Shown: in pieces, positions 19,209 to 28,736 of the stretch
Layout: every line of letters begins with the position of its first letter
Numbering within the stretch: position 1 is the stretch's first letter
Assembly (NCBI GenBank): GCA_021648725.1
Contig: JAKISF010000027.1
Span: 1 to 45,432 of the forward strand
Reading direction: 5' to 3'
Source of the DNA: Bacteroidales bacterium
Lineage (GTDB): Bacteria; Bacteroidota; Bacteroidia; Bacteroidales; JAADGE01
DNA length: 45,432 nucleotides
Notes under the pieces: generated by a model
Database searches by the model: none
Told to the model about the DNA's origin: nothing
Seen by the model: the letters and a program-made list of their open reading frames with translations, nothing else
Program-made: the position numbers and the translations under genes

Positions 19209-21122
19209 TTAGCCGTTTAACTTACATTTATCTGTTAACATTTTGATACGAAGTAAGGCACTTATACTCGGGGCATAAGAAATTGCTCCGTTCGGTTTAT
19301 GCGGCGGATTTCCGTCGTATAGTTCCGAAATTGTTCCCAACCCGTGCTCATTCATCTCATTTTCAAATTGCTTATAAATTTTTTCAACATAATCTATTCC
19401 TTCCCGGTGATATAAATTCATCCAAGCGTTACAATATTCTCCTATAAGCCAGGGATGTACAGTGCCCTGATGCCTTGCATTATTTCTTGTATTTTCACAG
19501 CCTTTATACTTACCCTTATATTTCACATTTTTAGGCGAAAGTGTTCTCAAGCCTTTTGCCGTGAGTAAATGTTTCTCAACTTTTTTAAGAACATCTTTTT
19601 TTGTTTTGTCCGAAAGAGGAGAGTAGGGCAGTGAAGCTGCAAAAATTTGGTTTGGCCTTATATCATCGTTTTGCTCACTATTATTTACAAAATCATAAAG
19701 ATACTCAGCCTGTTCATTTATAAAAATGATATTGAAAAAGTGTTTTGCTTTTTGGGGCAGATTCGAAATTTCGTTTTTTAATGTTTTACTGTTATTTAAG
19801 TCTGATATTCCGGATAGAAACTGTAGTGTGTTATACCACAGTGCATTAATCTCAACAACAAATCCTGTTCTCGGAGTAACGGGTTTTCCGTCGGAATATT
19901 CGTTCATCCAAGTTGAAACGGGGTATTCTTCCGGGATGTACAATAATCCGTTGTCATGTAAAACAGCTTTATATTTACCGTCTTTAACATTTCTAAAAAT
20001 TAATAATATTTTTTTACCGTATTTTTTCCAAACAGATTCGCAATCATCAGCAAAAGAAATATATTCTTGTAAAGTTCGAATTATTAATAACGGAATATCC
20101 GGTGAATACTCTTTTTTATCATATAAGAATTTTTTTAACAAGGAGTCAAATATCCTTGTGAATGTATCAGTATCATTGTTATAAAGAGTTAAACCGGGCA
20201 ATGCAATCAGTGATTCTCGCATTTTTGCAGAATACCAATGAAATCCGGCAATTATACAATTATCTTTTTTTTCTTTTATTATAAATTGCTGAGCAGAATT
20301 TAACAGGTTGTTTTCAAAATTTGTTCTCGGTGTACGTTTGTTAACTTCTGAATTGAATTTTTTATTTAACCCTCTTGTTTTTGCTTCTGTTAAACCTGCA
20401 GAGAAAATTATTTCATCTCCTTTTTTTACATTAATATCAAAAAAACCTATAGTAAAAAGGTCTTCTGTGTATTCATATCCCCTTTTTTGCTCTTCTTGAT
20501 ACATAATGTTTTTATTCCAATCAGGTGCTGTAATAAATTTGACGTTTTTGGAAGTTTGCATATATAAAAACGGATATGTATTATACATTCTGTATTTTAT
20601 TCCGTTTTGTACTTCTGTTGTTTTAATATTTACGCTCATATTTTCCCTGCTCAACTCGTGAATGTGCCTGAAAGCCAATAACGGTTGAAGTCTTAAAATT
20701 GTAGGAGAATGTGCATCTTCAATTGTATATTTTATTAATATACGTTCTTCTTCTTGTACAAGCAACAGCTCTTTTTTTAAGATTACTCCTCCGACTCTGT
20801 ATGTTTTAGCCGGAATAGGTTCTGTTTCAAAAGCTGCCAAATATCTATGACCGTGCGGAAAGAATACATTGTCGGGATATTGATGTATGCTGAGTCTGAA
20901 CTCTTTACCTCTTTGAACTATTGTTTCGTCTAATGTTGATAATAAAACGTGTTTGTTTCCGTTTTTAATCGGACTTACAAGCAGCCCATGGTATTTTCTT
21001 GTATTACAGCCGTTTAGGGTTGTGCTTGCATAAGAGCCGGCCCTGTTTGAACGAATAAGTTCTCTGTTCAAAGCATATTCTAAATTTACAAGTTTATCTT
21101 TCTCTATTTTTATGTATGACAT
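19209..21122 (-). CDS. Glycogen debranching enzyme (amylo-alpha-1,6-glucosidase)
   Basis: The 637-residue protein has an N-terminal beta-sandwich (about 1-230; SNRAGSYASTTLNGCNTRKY, HGLLVSP) matching the bacterial/archaeal GDE N-domain. An (alpha/alpha)6 GH133-like catalytic domain follows with IAGFHWYSAKMRESLIALPG, ISFADDCESVWK, TPRTGFVVEINALWYN, and HQGTVHPWLIGEYCNAW near the end. It hydrolyses alpha-1,6 branches in glycogen-like storage polymer. It is the promoter-proximal gene of the operon, with about 170 bp of AT-rich sequence on its 5' side. Confidence 0.92.
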   Translation of the reverse strand: MSYIKIEKDKLVNLEYALNRELIRSNRAGSYASTTLNGCNTRKYHGLLVSPIKNGNKHVLLSTLDETIVQRGKEFRLSIHQYPDNVFFPHGHRYLAAFETEPIPAKTYRVGGVILKKELLLVQEEERILIKYTIEDAHSPTILRLQPLLAFRHIHELSRENMSVNIKTTEVQNGIKYRMYNTYPFLYMQTSKNVKFITAPDWNKNIMYQEEQKRGYEYTEDLFTIGFFDINVKKGDEIIFSAGLTEAKTRGLNKKFNSEVNKRTPRTNFENNLLNSAQQFIIKEKKDNCIIAGFHWYSAKMRESLIALPGLTLYNNDTDTFTRIFDSLLKKFLYDKKEYSPDIPLLIIRTLQEYISFADDCESVWKKYGKKILLIFRNVKDGKYKAVLHDNGLLYIPEEYPVSTWMNEYSDGKPVTPRTGFVVEINALWYNTLQFLSGISDLNNSKTLKNEISNLPQKAKHFFNIIFINEQAEYLYDFVNNSEQNDDIRPNQIFAASLPYSPLSDKTKKDVLKKVEKHLLTAKGLRTLSPKNVKYKGKYKGCENTRNNARHQGTVHPWLIGEYCNAWMNLYHREGIDYVEKIYKQFENEMNEHGLGTISELYDGNPPHKPNGAISYAPSISALLRIKMLTDKCKLNG

Positions 21123-21248
21123 CTCCCGGAATTTTGTACAAAGGAAAAAAGGTTATTATTTTTTAAGTATTAAATATAATTTAAATTTATTAAAATAAGA
21201 ACGACTTATTGATAAATTTTTTTTGAATTTTCTTGTAAAGAAGAAAGA

Positions 21249-21272
21249 CTGTTTCAAAAAAGTACGAAACAG
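21249..21272 (-). terminator. Terminator downstream of the outer-membrane-like gene
   Basis: CTGTTTC (21249-21255) pairs with GAAACAG (21266-21272) around a 10-base loop. On the minus strand it is followed by TCTTTCTTCTTT, and it lies 24 bp past the stop at 21296. Confidence 0.55.
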
Positions 21273-21295
21273 CCTTACCTTTTTTAATATTCAAT

Positions 21296-22051
21296 TTATT
21301 GGATAAATATATCTAACCCCCCGAACATTATTGTTTTTGAATCACTGTCGTACATATATTGATATGCTGCCCCGATATTTGCGTAAGCTGCAAATTTAGA
21401 TTTGCTTAAAATTTTGTATCCGCCTCTTACTGATAGTTCTGAATTGGCAGGTTTTTTAATGCTCCAATCATAAGCCAGCCTGAATTCAGGAGAAATAAGA
21501 ATTTTTCTGTCCTTAAACCCTAAATCCATCCCTATGTAACTTTCATGGTAGGTTTGATTTGTGTCGTCTAAGATGTACATTATTCCTTGACCTATGCTCA
21601 TTTTAAAACCTTTTCCCGCAATAATATTAAAATCTGCAAGAGCATCTAAAAAACTTGTTGAACCGTTTTCGTTTGTATAATAGCTGTATCTAACATCCCC
21701 GGATAAAGCACCGTAATTTAAACGAACTCTCGGTAATACTGTAATATAGGAATCAGTTGTGCTCGTTGCTGTTCCTCCGTGAAGTAAAATTTCAAAAGAG
21801 GTAACGGAAGGGTTCGTTTTACTCGATGAAATTAAATTGCTCTGATATGCTCCGAATAATATTCCGGTAATGCTAAGAGCCGTATTCATACAGGTATTAT
21901 CTCCTGTGTCAGGGTTTGTGTTTTTATCAGTATTTTTTGGTGTATTGCCGTCATTGTTCCCCCCGGAACTTCCGCCATCATTTGTTTTTTGTGCAAACAG
22001 GTTTCCTGTAATAAAAAGTAATATAAGTATTAAGCTTGATAGTTTTTTCAT
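21296..22051 (-). CDS. Putative outer-membrane beta-barrel protein
   Basis: The 251 residues have a signal peptide (LSSLILILLFITGNLFAQ) and a low-complexity Gly/Asn/Asp/Thr linker (about 24-52). The remainder is dominated by alternating strands with aromatic girdles (RLNYGALSGDVRYSYY, FRLAYDW, YANIGAAYQYMY) and ends in a hydrophobic/aromatic C-terminal strand. This pattern suggests a small outer-membrane barrel. I do not recognise the family and no function is assigned. It is divergent from mltG. Confidence 0.5.
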   Translation of the reverse strand: MKKLSSLILILLFITGNLFAQKTNDGGSSGGNNDGNTPKNTDKNTNPDTGDNTCMNTALSITGILFGAYQSNLISSSKTNPSVTSFEILLHGGTATSTTDSYITVLPRVRLNYGALSGDVRYSYYTNENGSTSFLDALADFNIIAGKGFKMSIGQGIMYILDDTNQTYHESYIGMDLGFKDRKILISPEFRLAYDWSIKKPANSELSVRGGYKILSKSKFAAYANIGAAYQYMYDSDSKTIMFGGLDIFIQ

Positions 22052-22139
22052 AATAATTAATTTCTGTACAGTTTATTATTCTATTTTTATTCAGCTAAAT
22101 AATTTTAATTTTGTAAAAATATTAATAAATAGTGAATGA

Positions 22140-23183
22140 ATGAATAAAAAGAAGAAAAAAATCATAATATCAATATTGGCAGGTTTTGTTGCAATAGTCG
22201 GAATTGCCGGAATATATGCTTATTCTGTATATCAAGATATTTTCAGAGCAAATGTTTCGAAAGATGTGTATTTGTTTGTCCCTACGGGTACAGATTATAA
22301 TGAATTAACAGACTCTTTAATTTCAACGGGAGCAATTCAGGATATTGAATCTTTTAAGAAGACCGCATCATTAAAAAAGTATAAAAACAAAATACACCCG
22401 GGAAGATATAAATTAAATAAGGGAATGACAAATAACGGGTTAGTAAATTTACTTCGTTCAGGAAAACAATCTCCGGTTAAAGTTACTTTTAATAATGTAA
22501 GAACTGTTGAGGAACTTGCCTCAACAGTTTCAAAGCTAATTGAAGCTGACTCTTCCGAAATAACGGAACTTTTATATGATGAATTATTTATTGAAAAGTA
22601 TAACTTTGATAAACAAAATATTATCGGCTTATTTATACCCAATACTTATGAGTTTTACTGGAATACATCTGCTGAGAAGTTTATTGACAGAATGTATAAA
22701 GAATACTCTAAATTTTGGACAGAAGAGAGAACCGTAAAGGCAGCCGGATTAAATTTAAGTAAGCAGGAAGTTTCTGTTTTAGCCTCAATTGTGCAGGCAG
22801 AACAAAGAGAGCATAATGATGAAAAGGCAAAAATTGCAGGTTTGTACATTAACCGAATTCGAAGAGGAATGTTGTTACAATCAGACCCGACTTTAATATT
22901 TGCATCAGGTGACTTTACAAAGAAAAGAGTATTAAATAAAGATAAAGAAATAGAATCGCCTTATAACACTTATAAATACGCAGGATTGCCTCCCGGGCCT
23001 ATTAATATGCCCGAGATATCATCTTTGGATGCCGTGTTAAATTATGAAAGTCATAATTATATATTTATGTGTGCAAAGGAAGATTTTTCCGGATATCATA
23101 ATTTTGCCGTAAATGGAAGACAACACGGAATAAATGCGAGGAAATATCAACAGGCATTAAATAAAAAGAAAATTTGGAAATAA
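22140..23183 (+). CDS. mltG: Endolytic murein transglycosylase MltG
   Basis: The 347-residue protein has an N-terminal membrane anchor (IIISILAGFVAIVGIAGIYA), a LysM-like subdomain (about 40-110) and the YceG catalytic domain. The catalytic Glu is in ASIVQAEQREHNDEKAKIAG (about residue 220), followed by LYINRIRRGMLLQSDPTLIF, YNTYKYAGLPPGPINMP and the HNFAVNGRQHGINARKY end. It cuts nascent peptidoglycan strands in the periplasm and is thought to help end glycan polymerisation. Its stop codon lies 11 bp before the chosen arcA start. Confidence 0.93.
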   Translation: MNKKKKKIIISILAGFVAIVGIAGIYAYSVYQDIFRANVSKDVYLFVPTGTDYNELTDSLISTGAIQDIESFKKTASLKKYKNKIHPGRYKLNKGMTNNGLVNLLRSGKQSPVKVTFNNVRTVEELASTVSKLIEADSSEITELLYDELFIEKYNFDKQNIIGLFIPNTYEFYWNTSAEKFIDRMYKEYSKFWTEERTVKAAGLNLSKQEVSVLASIVQAEQREHNDEKAKIAGLYINRIRRGMLLQSDPTLIFASGDFTKKRVLNKDKEIESPYNTYKYAGLPPGPINMPEISSLDAVLNYESHNYIFMCAKEDFSGYHNFAVNGRQHGINARKYQQALNKKKIWK

Positions 23184-23194
23184 AAAGTATAAAA

Positions 23195-24451
23195 ATGAGC
23201 AATCCTAAACTAAAAATACAAATAGAGTCAGAAACGGGAGAATTAGAGGGTGTAATTCTTCATAAACCCGGAAGTGAGGTTGAAAATATGACCCCCGAGA
23301 ATGCAGAAAGAGCTTTATACAGCGATATTCTTAATTTATCGGTTGCACAAAAAGAATATAGTCAATTAAGCGGAGTGTTGGAGAAAGTTACAAATGTATT
23401 TCAAGTAAAAGACCTATTGTCAGATATTTTTGAAAACCCTAATGTTAAAAATATTTTGGTTAACAGAATTACAGACAACTGCAAGGCAGGAGATATTAAA
23501 AACATTTTATTAGAGCAAACGCCAAAAAAATTAGCCGGAATTTTAATAGAAGGTGTTCCTATGCAAAAAAACAGCTTAACAAACTATTTAGATAAAAATT
23601 ATTTTGAGTTAGACCCTTTACATAACTTCTTTTTTGCCAGAGATGCTTCTTCTGCCGTTAACGATTCAGTTTTGATAAATCGAATGGCAAATCCGGTAAG
23701 GAAAAGAGAATCAATAATTATGGAAGCAATTTTTGATCATCATCCTAATTTTATTGCAAGAGCTGTAAACCCGGAGCATAGCCGAATATTTAATGATAAA
23801 ATTACAACTGAAGGCGGAGATATTTTAGTTGCTCGAAATGATGTTTTACTTATCGGAACCGGCGTAAGAACAACTTCGCAAGGAATAGATTATATTGCTC
23901 GAAAAGTTGAAAGCAGAGAACACCCCAGACATATTATAGTTCAAGAGTTGCCAATTACACCCGAATCGTTTATTCATTTAGATATGGTTTTTACACTTTT
24001 AGATATTGATAAATGCATGGTGTACGAACCTTTAATTCTGAAAACAAACAGATTTTTAACCTTGCACCTTATTGTTGAAAACGGAAAAATAACTTCAATT
24101 AATGAAGTTGCAAATATTCCTGCTGCACTAAATAATTTAGGAATGCCGGTTGAACCGATTCTTTGCGGCGGGAAAAACAGGCATAATCAAGAACGAGAAC
24201 AGTGGCACAGCGGAGCTAATTTTTTTGCATTTGCTCCGGGTAAAATAATAGGATATGAGCGAAACAGTCATACTATTGATGCTTTAAGTGAAAAAGGATT
24301 TTCTGTTTTAAGAGCAAAAGACGTAATTTCCGGGAAAGAAAAAATTGACAATCATAAAAAAGTTGTTGTTACAATTCACGGCTCAGAACTTGCAAGAGGC
24401 GGAGGCGGAGCAAGGTGCATGACAATGCCTGTAAGAAGAAAAAGGTTATAA
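23195..24451 (+). CDS. arcA: Arginine deiminase
   Basis: This is a 418-residue cytoplasmic enzyme that converts L-arginine to L-citrulline and ammonia. An upstream in-frame ATG at 23174 would overlap mltG. I prefer the Met at 23195, where family homology starts (KIQIESETGELEGVILHKPG). Guanidino-group modifying motifs are present: FFARDASSAVNDSV, TTEGGDILVA, FIHLDMVFTLLD, and the C-terminal catalytic Cys in RGGGGARCMTMP. No ornithine transcarbamylase or carbamate kinase gene is adjacent, so the rest of the pathway must be elsewhere. Confidence 0.92.
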   Translation: MSNPKLKIQIESETGELEGVILHKPGSEVENMTPENAERALYSDILNLSVAQKEYSQLSGVLEKVTNVFQVKDLLSDIFENPNVKNILVNRITDNCKAGDIKNILLEQTPKKLAGILIEGVPMQKNSLTNYLDKNYFELDPLHNFFFARDASSAVNDSVLINRMANPVRKRESIIMEAIFDHHPNFIARAVNPEHSRIFNDKITTEGGDILVARNDVLLIGTGVRTTSQGIDYIARKVESREHPRHIIVQELPITPESFIHLDMVFTLLDIDKCMVYEPLILKTNRFLTLHLIVENGKITSINEVANIPAALNNLGMPVEPILCGGKNRHNQEREQWHSGANFFAFAPGKIIGYERNSHTIDALSEKGFSVLRAKDVISGKEKIDNHKKVVVTIHGSELARGGGGARCMTMPVRRKRL

Positions 24452-24724
24452 AAGAGAAAAGATTGAAAGAATAGTTTCTATTCCTCCAATCTCCCTGTGG
24501 TACCACCTGTATCAGATGATATTTTTAAGGATTGACTTTAAAGTCAATAAATTAATTTGCTCATTACATCAGCATAAGTGATACATAAGTGATGCAAAAC
24601 GTGGAACAAACGTGGTATCATTTTTTGAACCTCTTATGCGAAATTACACTTCAACCGGTTAATATTGATAGCAAATTTACGAAAAAATATTGAAATTGAT
24701 AGCATTTAAAGAAAAATATATTTC
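24452..24724. other. Intergenic region between arcA and the AbiE-like operon
   Basis: No gene is seen. It contains a nested hairpin (GATTG/CAATC outside GAATAG/CTATTC, 24461-24491) that may end arcA transcription although no T-run follows. It also has a 10-bp palindrome GTGGTACCAC (24497-24506) and a perfect 18-bp palindrome ATTGACTTTAAAGTCAAT (24531-24548). Short direct repeats (ATAAGTGAT, AAACGTGG) lie at about 24570-24615. It probably marks the chromosomal edge of the accessory region. Confidence 0.45.
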
Positions 24725-24798
24725 AAAATAAGCCAATTATTAAAAATATTGGCTTATTTTTGTTTTCAAATATGAGCCAATTTTTAAAATTATTGGTT
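24725..24798 (+). promoter_or_regulatory. Two-site inverted-repeat operator and promoter of the AbiE-like pair
   Basis: Site 1 is AAAATAAGCCAAT (24725-24737) with its exact reverse complement at 24748-24760, spacer 10. Site 2 is AGCCAAT (24775-24781) with ATTGGTT (24792-24798), again spacer 10. The centres are 44 bp apart, about four helical turns. TATTTTTG (24755-24762), a consensus -7 box, overlaps the right arm of site 1, so binding would block the promoter. AbiEi antitoxins are known to repress their operons through two inverted repeats, and this layout fits that mode. Confidence 0.65.
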
Positions 24799-24812
24799 GA
24801 ATTTAGATTAAA

Positions 24813-25583
24813 ATGTATAAGATTATCGAAAATAAATTGGTCGAAAAATTTAGTAAAAAAGCTTCCTTTTCAAGAGAAGAATTATTTGAATTTTTTAAAT
24901 CATTTGAGCCGGATTTAAAAGAAGGCACATTTGGTTGGAGAATATATGACCTTAAAAAACGAGATATTTTAAAATCTGTAAAAAAAGGTTACTACGCAAT
25001 TTCTCAAAAGCAAGAATATAAAGCATGTATTTCAAATGATATATTTAAGTTCTCAAAAAAAATGGCTGAACTATATAAAGATTTAAATTTTTGTATTTGG
25101 GAAACATCAATTTTAAATGAATTTTCACAACATCAATCAGGAAAAAATATTATACTGTTTGAAGTTGAAAAAGACTTTGTAGAATCAGTATTTTATGAGT
25201 TTAATGATTCTTTTAAAAAACACGATATATTTGTTAATCCGAGTGAGAAAGTTATAAGCCGGTACGTTGCCGGGAGTAATAATGCAGTAATTTTTAAACA
25301 GTTGATTACACGATCCCCGGTATATGAGCAAATGCATAAAAAAGTTAAAACTTATTCACCTTATCTGGAAAAAATTCTTGTTGATTTGTATTGTGAAGAT
25401 AGATTGTTTTATTTTTATATAGGCTCTGAATTGCTGCATATCTATGAAAATGCAATAAAAAAATACTCAATAAATTATTCAAGGATGTTTAACTATGCAA
25501 AACGCAGAGGAAGAGAACCGGAGATAAAAGAGTATCTTAAAATAAATTTTAATCATTTAGTTAAAAACTTTATTAATGATTAG
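24813..25583 (+). CDS. AbiEi-like antitoxin/repressor partner (DUF6577-type)
   Basis: The 256 residues begin with a winged-helix-like region (about 1-75; FSREELFEFFKS then GWRIYDLKKRDILKSVKKGYYAI), followed by a mixed C-terminal domain. It resembles the protein usually encoded directly before AbiEii-type nucleotidyltransferase toxins. Its stop overlaps the start of the toxin gene by 8 bases, indicating translational coupling. The inferred role is to neutralise the toxin and repress the operon at the two inverted repeats upstream. The antitoxin role rests on context and the winged-helix pattern. Confidence 0.65.
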   Translation: MYKIIENKLVEKFSKKASFSREELFEFFKSFEPDLKEGTFGWRIYDLKKRDILKSVKKGYYAISQKQEYKACISNDIFKFSKKMAELYKDLNFCIWETSILNEFSQHQSGKNIILFEVEKDFVESVFYEFNDSFKKHDIFVNPSEKVISRYVAGSNNAVIFKQLITRSPVYEQMHKKVKTYSPYLEKILVDLYCEDRLFYFYIGSELLHIYENAIKKYSINYSRMFNYAKRRGREPEIKEYLKINFNHLVKNFIND

Positions 25584-26658
25584 TAACAAGTGCTTTACCG
25601 AAGATTGGTTGATTTCATTTAAGAAGCAACCGGAACACAAACGAATTGACATAAACATACTTGAAAAAATGATTTATGCACTTCATTTGTTAGAACAACT
25701 GAAAATTAACGGACTTTATTTTGTATTTAAGGGAGGAACAAGTTTGTTATTACTGTTGAATAAAGGAAATAGATTTTCCATTGACATAGATATAATCTGC
25801 AAAACAGAAAGAAACAAGCTTGAAAAAATACTTGATAAAGTAATAGAAAATTCTCGCTTTAAAGCATATTCGCTCGATGAGCACAGAAGCTATAAAGAAG
25901 GAGTTCCGAAAGCTCATTATGCTTTTGAATTTGAATCTGCAACAAACAATAAATATACAGGAAGAATACTTTTGGATATTTTGATTGAAGATTCTATTTA
26001 TCCGGAACATATCGAAACAGCTATCCGGACAAAATGGGTTGAGACAGAAGGAGAAACAAAAGTTAAGCTTCCTACACTGGATTCAATAACAGGTGATAAA
26101 CTAACAGCTTTTGCACCGAATACAATAGGCATTCCGTATTTTAAAGGAAAGAACTCTTTTGCAATGGAGATATGTAAACAATTGTTTGATTTAAGCCAAT
26201 TGTTTGACAATATTGAAAATGTAGAAGTCGTAGCGAAAAGTTTTGAAACCTTTGCAAAACAAGAAATCAAATATCGAAAATCAAACCTTACACCCAAAGA
26301 TGTATTACAAAACACTATTGATACTTGCTTGATTATTGCCAAAAAAGGAGCAGGTCAAAACACTGATGAAAAAGCAAAATTCAAAGAACTGCAAAAAGGC
26401 ATAAAAGCATTCGGTAGCGGTTTTCTTATGAACGGAAATTTCAGAATTGACGATGCAGTTACCGCAAGTGCAAAAGTAGCATATCTGACTGCCAAAATTT
26501 TGAAAAACGATTTATCCCCGATTGAATATTTCAACAATGAAGATATAAAAAGTTTGCTTATTGAAAATCCGGATTGGAATTTCTTAAATAAATTGAAAAG
26601 ACAACCGGATAAATCTTCTTTTTATTACTGGTATATGGCAGTTAAGCTATTAACTTAA
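25576..26658 (+). CDS. AbiEii/AbiGii-family nucleotidyltransferase toxin
   Basis: The 360-residue protein has the nucleotidyltransferase core: FKGGTSLLLL (GGTS at 53-56) followed by RFSIDIDIIC with the metal-binding Asp-x-Asp (about 70/72). Further conserved segments are the GRILLDILIEDSIYP strand and the DSITGDKLTAFAPN motif. Family members transfer nucleotides onto RNA targets such as tRNA and cause growth arrest; in type IV systems the partner counters this without direct binding. Here the likely role is abortive phage defence or element maintenance. It overlaps the upstream partner gene by 8 bp. Confidence 0.88.
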   Translation: MISNKCFTEDWLISFKKQPEHKRIDINILEKMIYALHLLEQLKINGLYFVFKGGTSLLLLLNKGNRFSIDIDIICKTERNKLEKILDKVIENSRFKAYSLDEHRSYKEGVPKAHYAFEFESATNNKYTGRILLDILIEDSIYPEHIETAIRTKWVETEGETKVKLPTLDSITGDKLTAFAPNTIGIPYFKGKNSFAMEICKQLFDLSQLFDNIENVEVVAKSFETFAKQEIKYRKSNLTPKDVLQNTIDTCLIIAKKGAGQNTDEKAKFKELQKGIKAFGSGFLMNGNFRIDDAVTASAKVAYLTAKILKNDLSPIEYFNNEDIKSLLIENPDWNFLNKLKRQPDKSSFYYWYMAVKLLT

Positions 26659-27876
26659 ATAGTTTTTATCATAATCAAAACTTATATATTTTTTGAAGAA
26701 CTTTTTAGTATAGTCAAATCTTATGTTTTCACCGGCACATTCACACAATTTCAAAAAAATAGCTTCGTTCGTACCTCTCAAAACATATTTTTTCAAAAAA
26801 GGCAAATGAGCCTAATCATAACAGCATACTGATAAGTAGTTGCAGATTAGCACAGCACATTTAATTTTAAAATAAAAACCGTTATCACTATATTTTCTTT
26901 TAAAATCAAAAGAGCTGTGAAGCACCGTTACTCATGGTCTCTGTTTCAATTGTAGTTCCGAATAAGTCCGATAGTTCCGTGCAGGTCAAAAGGCGTTCCT
27001 CAAACCTACGCTCACAACAAAAAAATGTGCCGTCAAGCCCAAGCCCTGCGGGTAATTTTATTTTTTTTGAAATTAAAAAAAACAAATTAGGCTTGTCTTG
27101 CACCGGTTGTTTTAGTGCAGAAACTGCACACACAACCTCATTTTTTTGAGTGGCTCCGGTCATCGTCATCAGCAAGCTACTTTTTCCACCCAAACCCTGT
27201 TTAAGGTGTGCCTCCGGCACTTCTTATTTTGGGTGTAAACCGCTTGCAGTATTGGCTCGCCTGCGGGTCGCTTCGGCAATGGTTTGTCATGCTTTTTGCG
27301 GTTTTTATTTGATAATAACTTTTAAAGGTCTGCAAAAAGACACGCCAAACCATCCGGCAGGGCAAACTACTATCGTAGTTCCTTTGCCCTGTGCCTTGCT
27401 CCGCTCGCAACGGCAAGCCTAATAACCCCACCCAACCCACCCTTTTTATAATGACGAGAAAACAAAACCACAGGAAATAAACATTGAAGAAGTCCGAGAA
27501 TTCAAAAAATAAAAAATAAAGCAAAGATAGGCGATACGCACATACAACCGCACAAGAGCGTCAAGGTCAAGCCCTGCGGGTTTTGAATATTTTTTTTATG
27601 ATTATCTGTTTATTATTTCAAAAGCATAAAATAAATATCCAAAAACCTTGACACCCTTCTACACCGCCTTGATAGATTGCTTTCTTTTCTCTTTTTTTTC
27701 TCCTTTTTTTTCTTTCTTCTTTTAAAAATATATATCAAAAGCAGGGTAAATCTATATGGTAGCTAAATAGTTCCATCTCTACAAAACTGATAGCGTAATA
27801 CTCTTAATTTCAGATGATAATAATAAAAATATGCTTCAATTTTGTAATAATTATTAACCGCATAAATTTTAATCAT
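26659..27876. other. Gene-poor block of atypical composition
   Basis: This stretch of about 1.2 kb has no open frame that looks coding. From about 26930 to 27580 it is visibly more GC-rich than its neighbours. A 13-bp direct repeat AAGCCCTGCGGGT occurs at 27041-27053 and 27569-27581, and a related GCCTGCGGGTCGC motif lies near 27261. A polypyrimidine tract (mainly C/T) runs from about 27676 to 27725. Similar blocks are seen beside Bacteroidota mobile elements, so I read it as a degraded element remnant. No mobilisation or integrase gene is recognisable. Confidence 0.4.
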
Positions 27877-28527
27877 ATGAATGAAGTAACTCCAATCATT
27901 GAAAACCCCGGAATGAATGAAATCATTGTCGGCATTTTATCCCTTGTATCAATATACATAGGATATGCCGTGAAAAATGCAAAGATTAACTTGCGTTCAA
28001 GGAAAATCAAATTGTACGACCACAGAATTTTTGCAAATCTGCGTCTGACAATTAAAGAAGTGGAAGCATGGGAAGTTCCCGAGAACAAAGTTGTTTTCAA
28101 AGATGCCTTACTTATCAAGTTAAGAACATGGCTTAATTCAGGACTTGATTTTGCAAAAGAATTGCAAGCAAAAAAATTAAGAACCTTGGATTTAGAACGT
28201 GAATTTATGGTCTGGTATGAATTTTCAGTAAATAAATACAATGCAGAATGGAAAGCTTTAAACATTCCGCAAAACGTCATTATTTTTATGAATGATGAGT
28301 TGCAAGCCAAGCTTGACAACTTCACATCTAAAATTTACAGCATTTCAAAAAGTGAACAGTTTATAAATAACTATATCCGTGCAAACGTGATTTTTGAAAC
28401 GCTTGACACTTTACTTGCAGAAACAAAAGCAGACTTTTTAACAATAGCTTTTTTAAAAGACCTAAACGGCAGATTCATAAAAGACACTTATAAAGGCGTG
28501 TCTGTTTCTGATGTGCAAGTTGCGTAA
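27877..28527 (+). CDS. Hypothetical membrane-anchored protein
   Basis: I chose the Met at 27877 rather than the one 63 bp upstream, because the upstream residues are I/N/F-rich and look untranslated. The 216-residue product has one N-terminal hydrophobic segment (IIVGILSLVSIYIGYAV, about 17-33). A basic patch and a long alpha-helical, charged cytoplasmic part follow. No family or catalytic motif is recognised. It is followed on the same strand by the small Cys-rich protein and the DUF6266 protein, so it may belong to the same accessory module. Confidence 0.6.
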   Translation: MNEVTPIIENPGMNEIIVGILSLVSIYIGYAVKNAKINLRSRKIKLYDHRIFANLRLTIKEVEAWEVPENKVVFKDALLIKLRTWLNSGLDFAKELQAKKLRTLDLEREFMVWYEFSVNKYNAEWKALNIPQNVIIFMNDELQAKLDNFTSKIYSISKSEQFINNYIRANVIFETLDTLLAETKADFLTIAFLKDLNGRFIKDTYKGVSVSDVQVA

Positions 28528-28736
28528 CCTCAAACTGTATTCTTAATTAAAAGAAACTATGCTAAATGAAGGATAGCTTGGTTAATATAGAAACAGGATG
28601 CCAGCCCTTCGAGTTCAAGCCGATTTCATAGATTCATGAACAGATATGCTAAAAATTAACATTTGACAACTATTAATGTATTACAAAATTCAATAAGGCT
28701 TAACCCTTTTTTATTAACCTTTTAAATAAAATTCAG

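Noticed and set aside
23174-23194. Upstream start for arginine deiminase
   Set aside because: It overlaps the mltG coding end; the Met at 23195 fits the family start and a normal spacing.
26906-27524. Several open frames of 70-107 codons on both strands
   Set aside because: They overlap each other in a GC-richer non-coding block, have implausible compositions and no recognisable domain.
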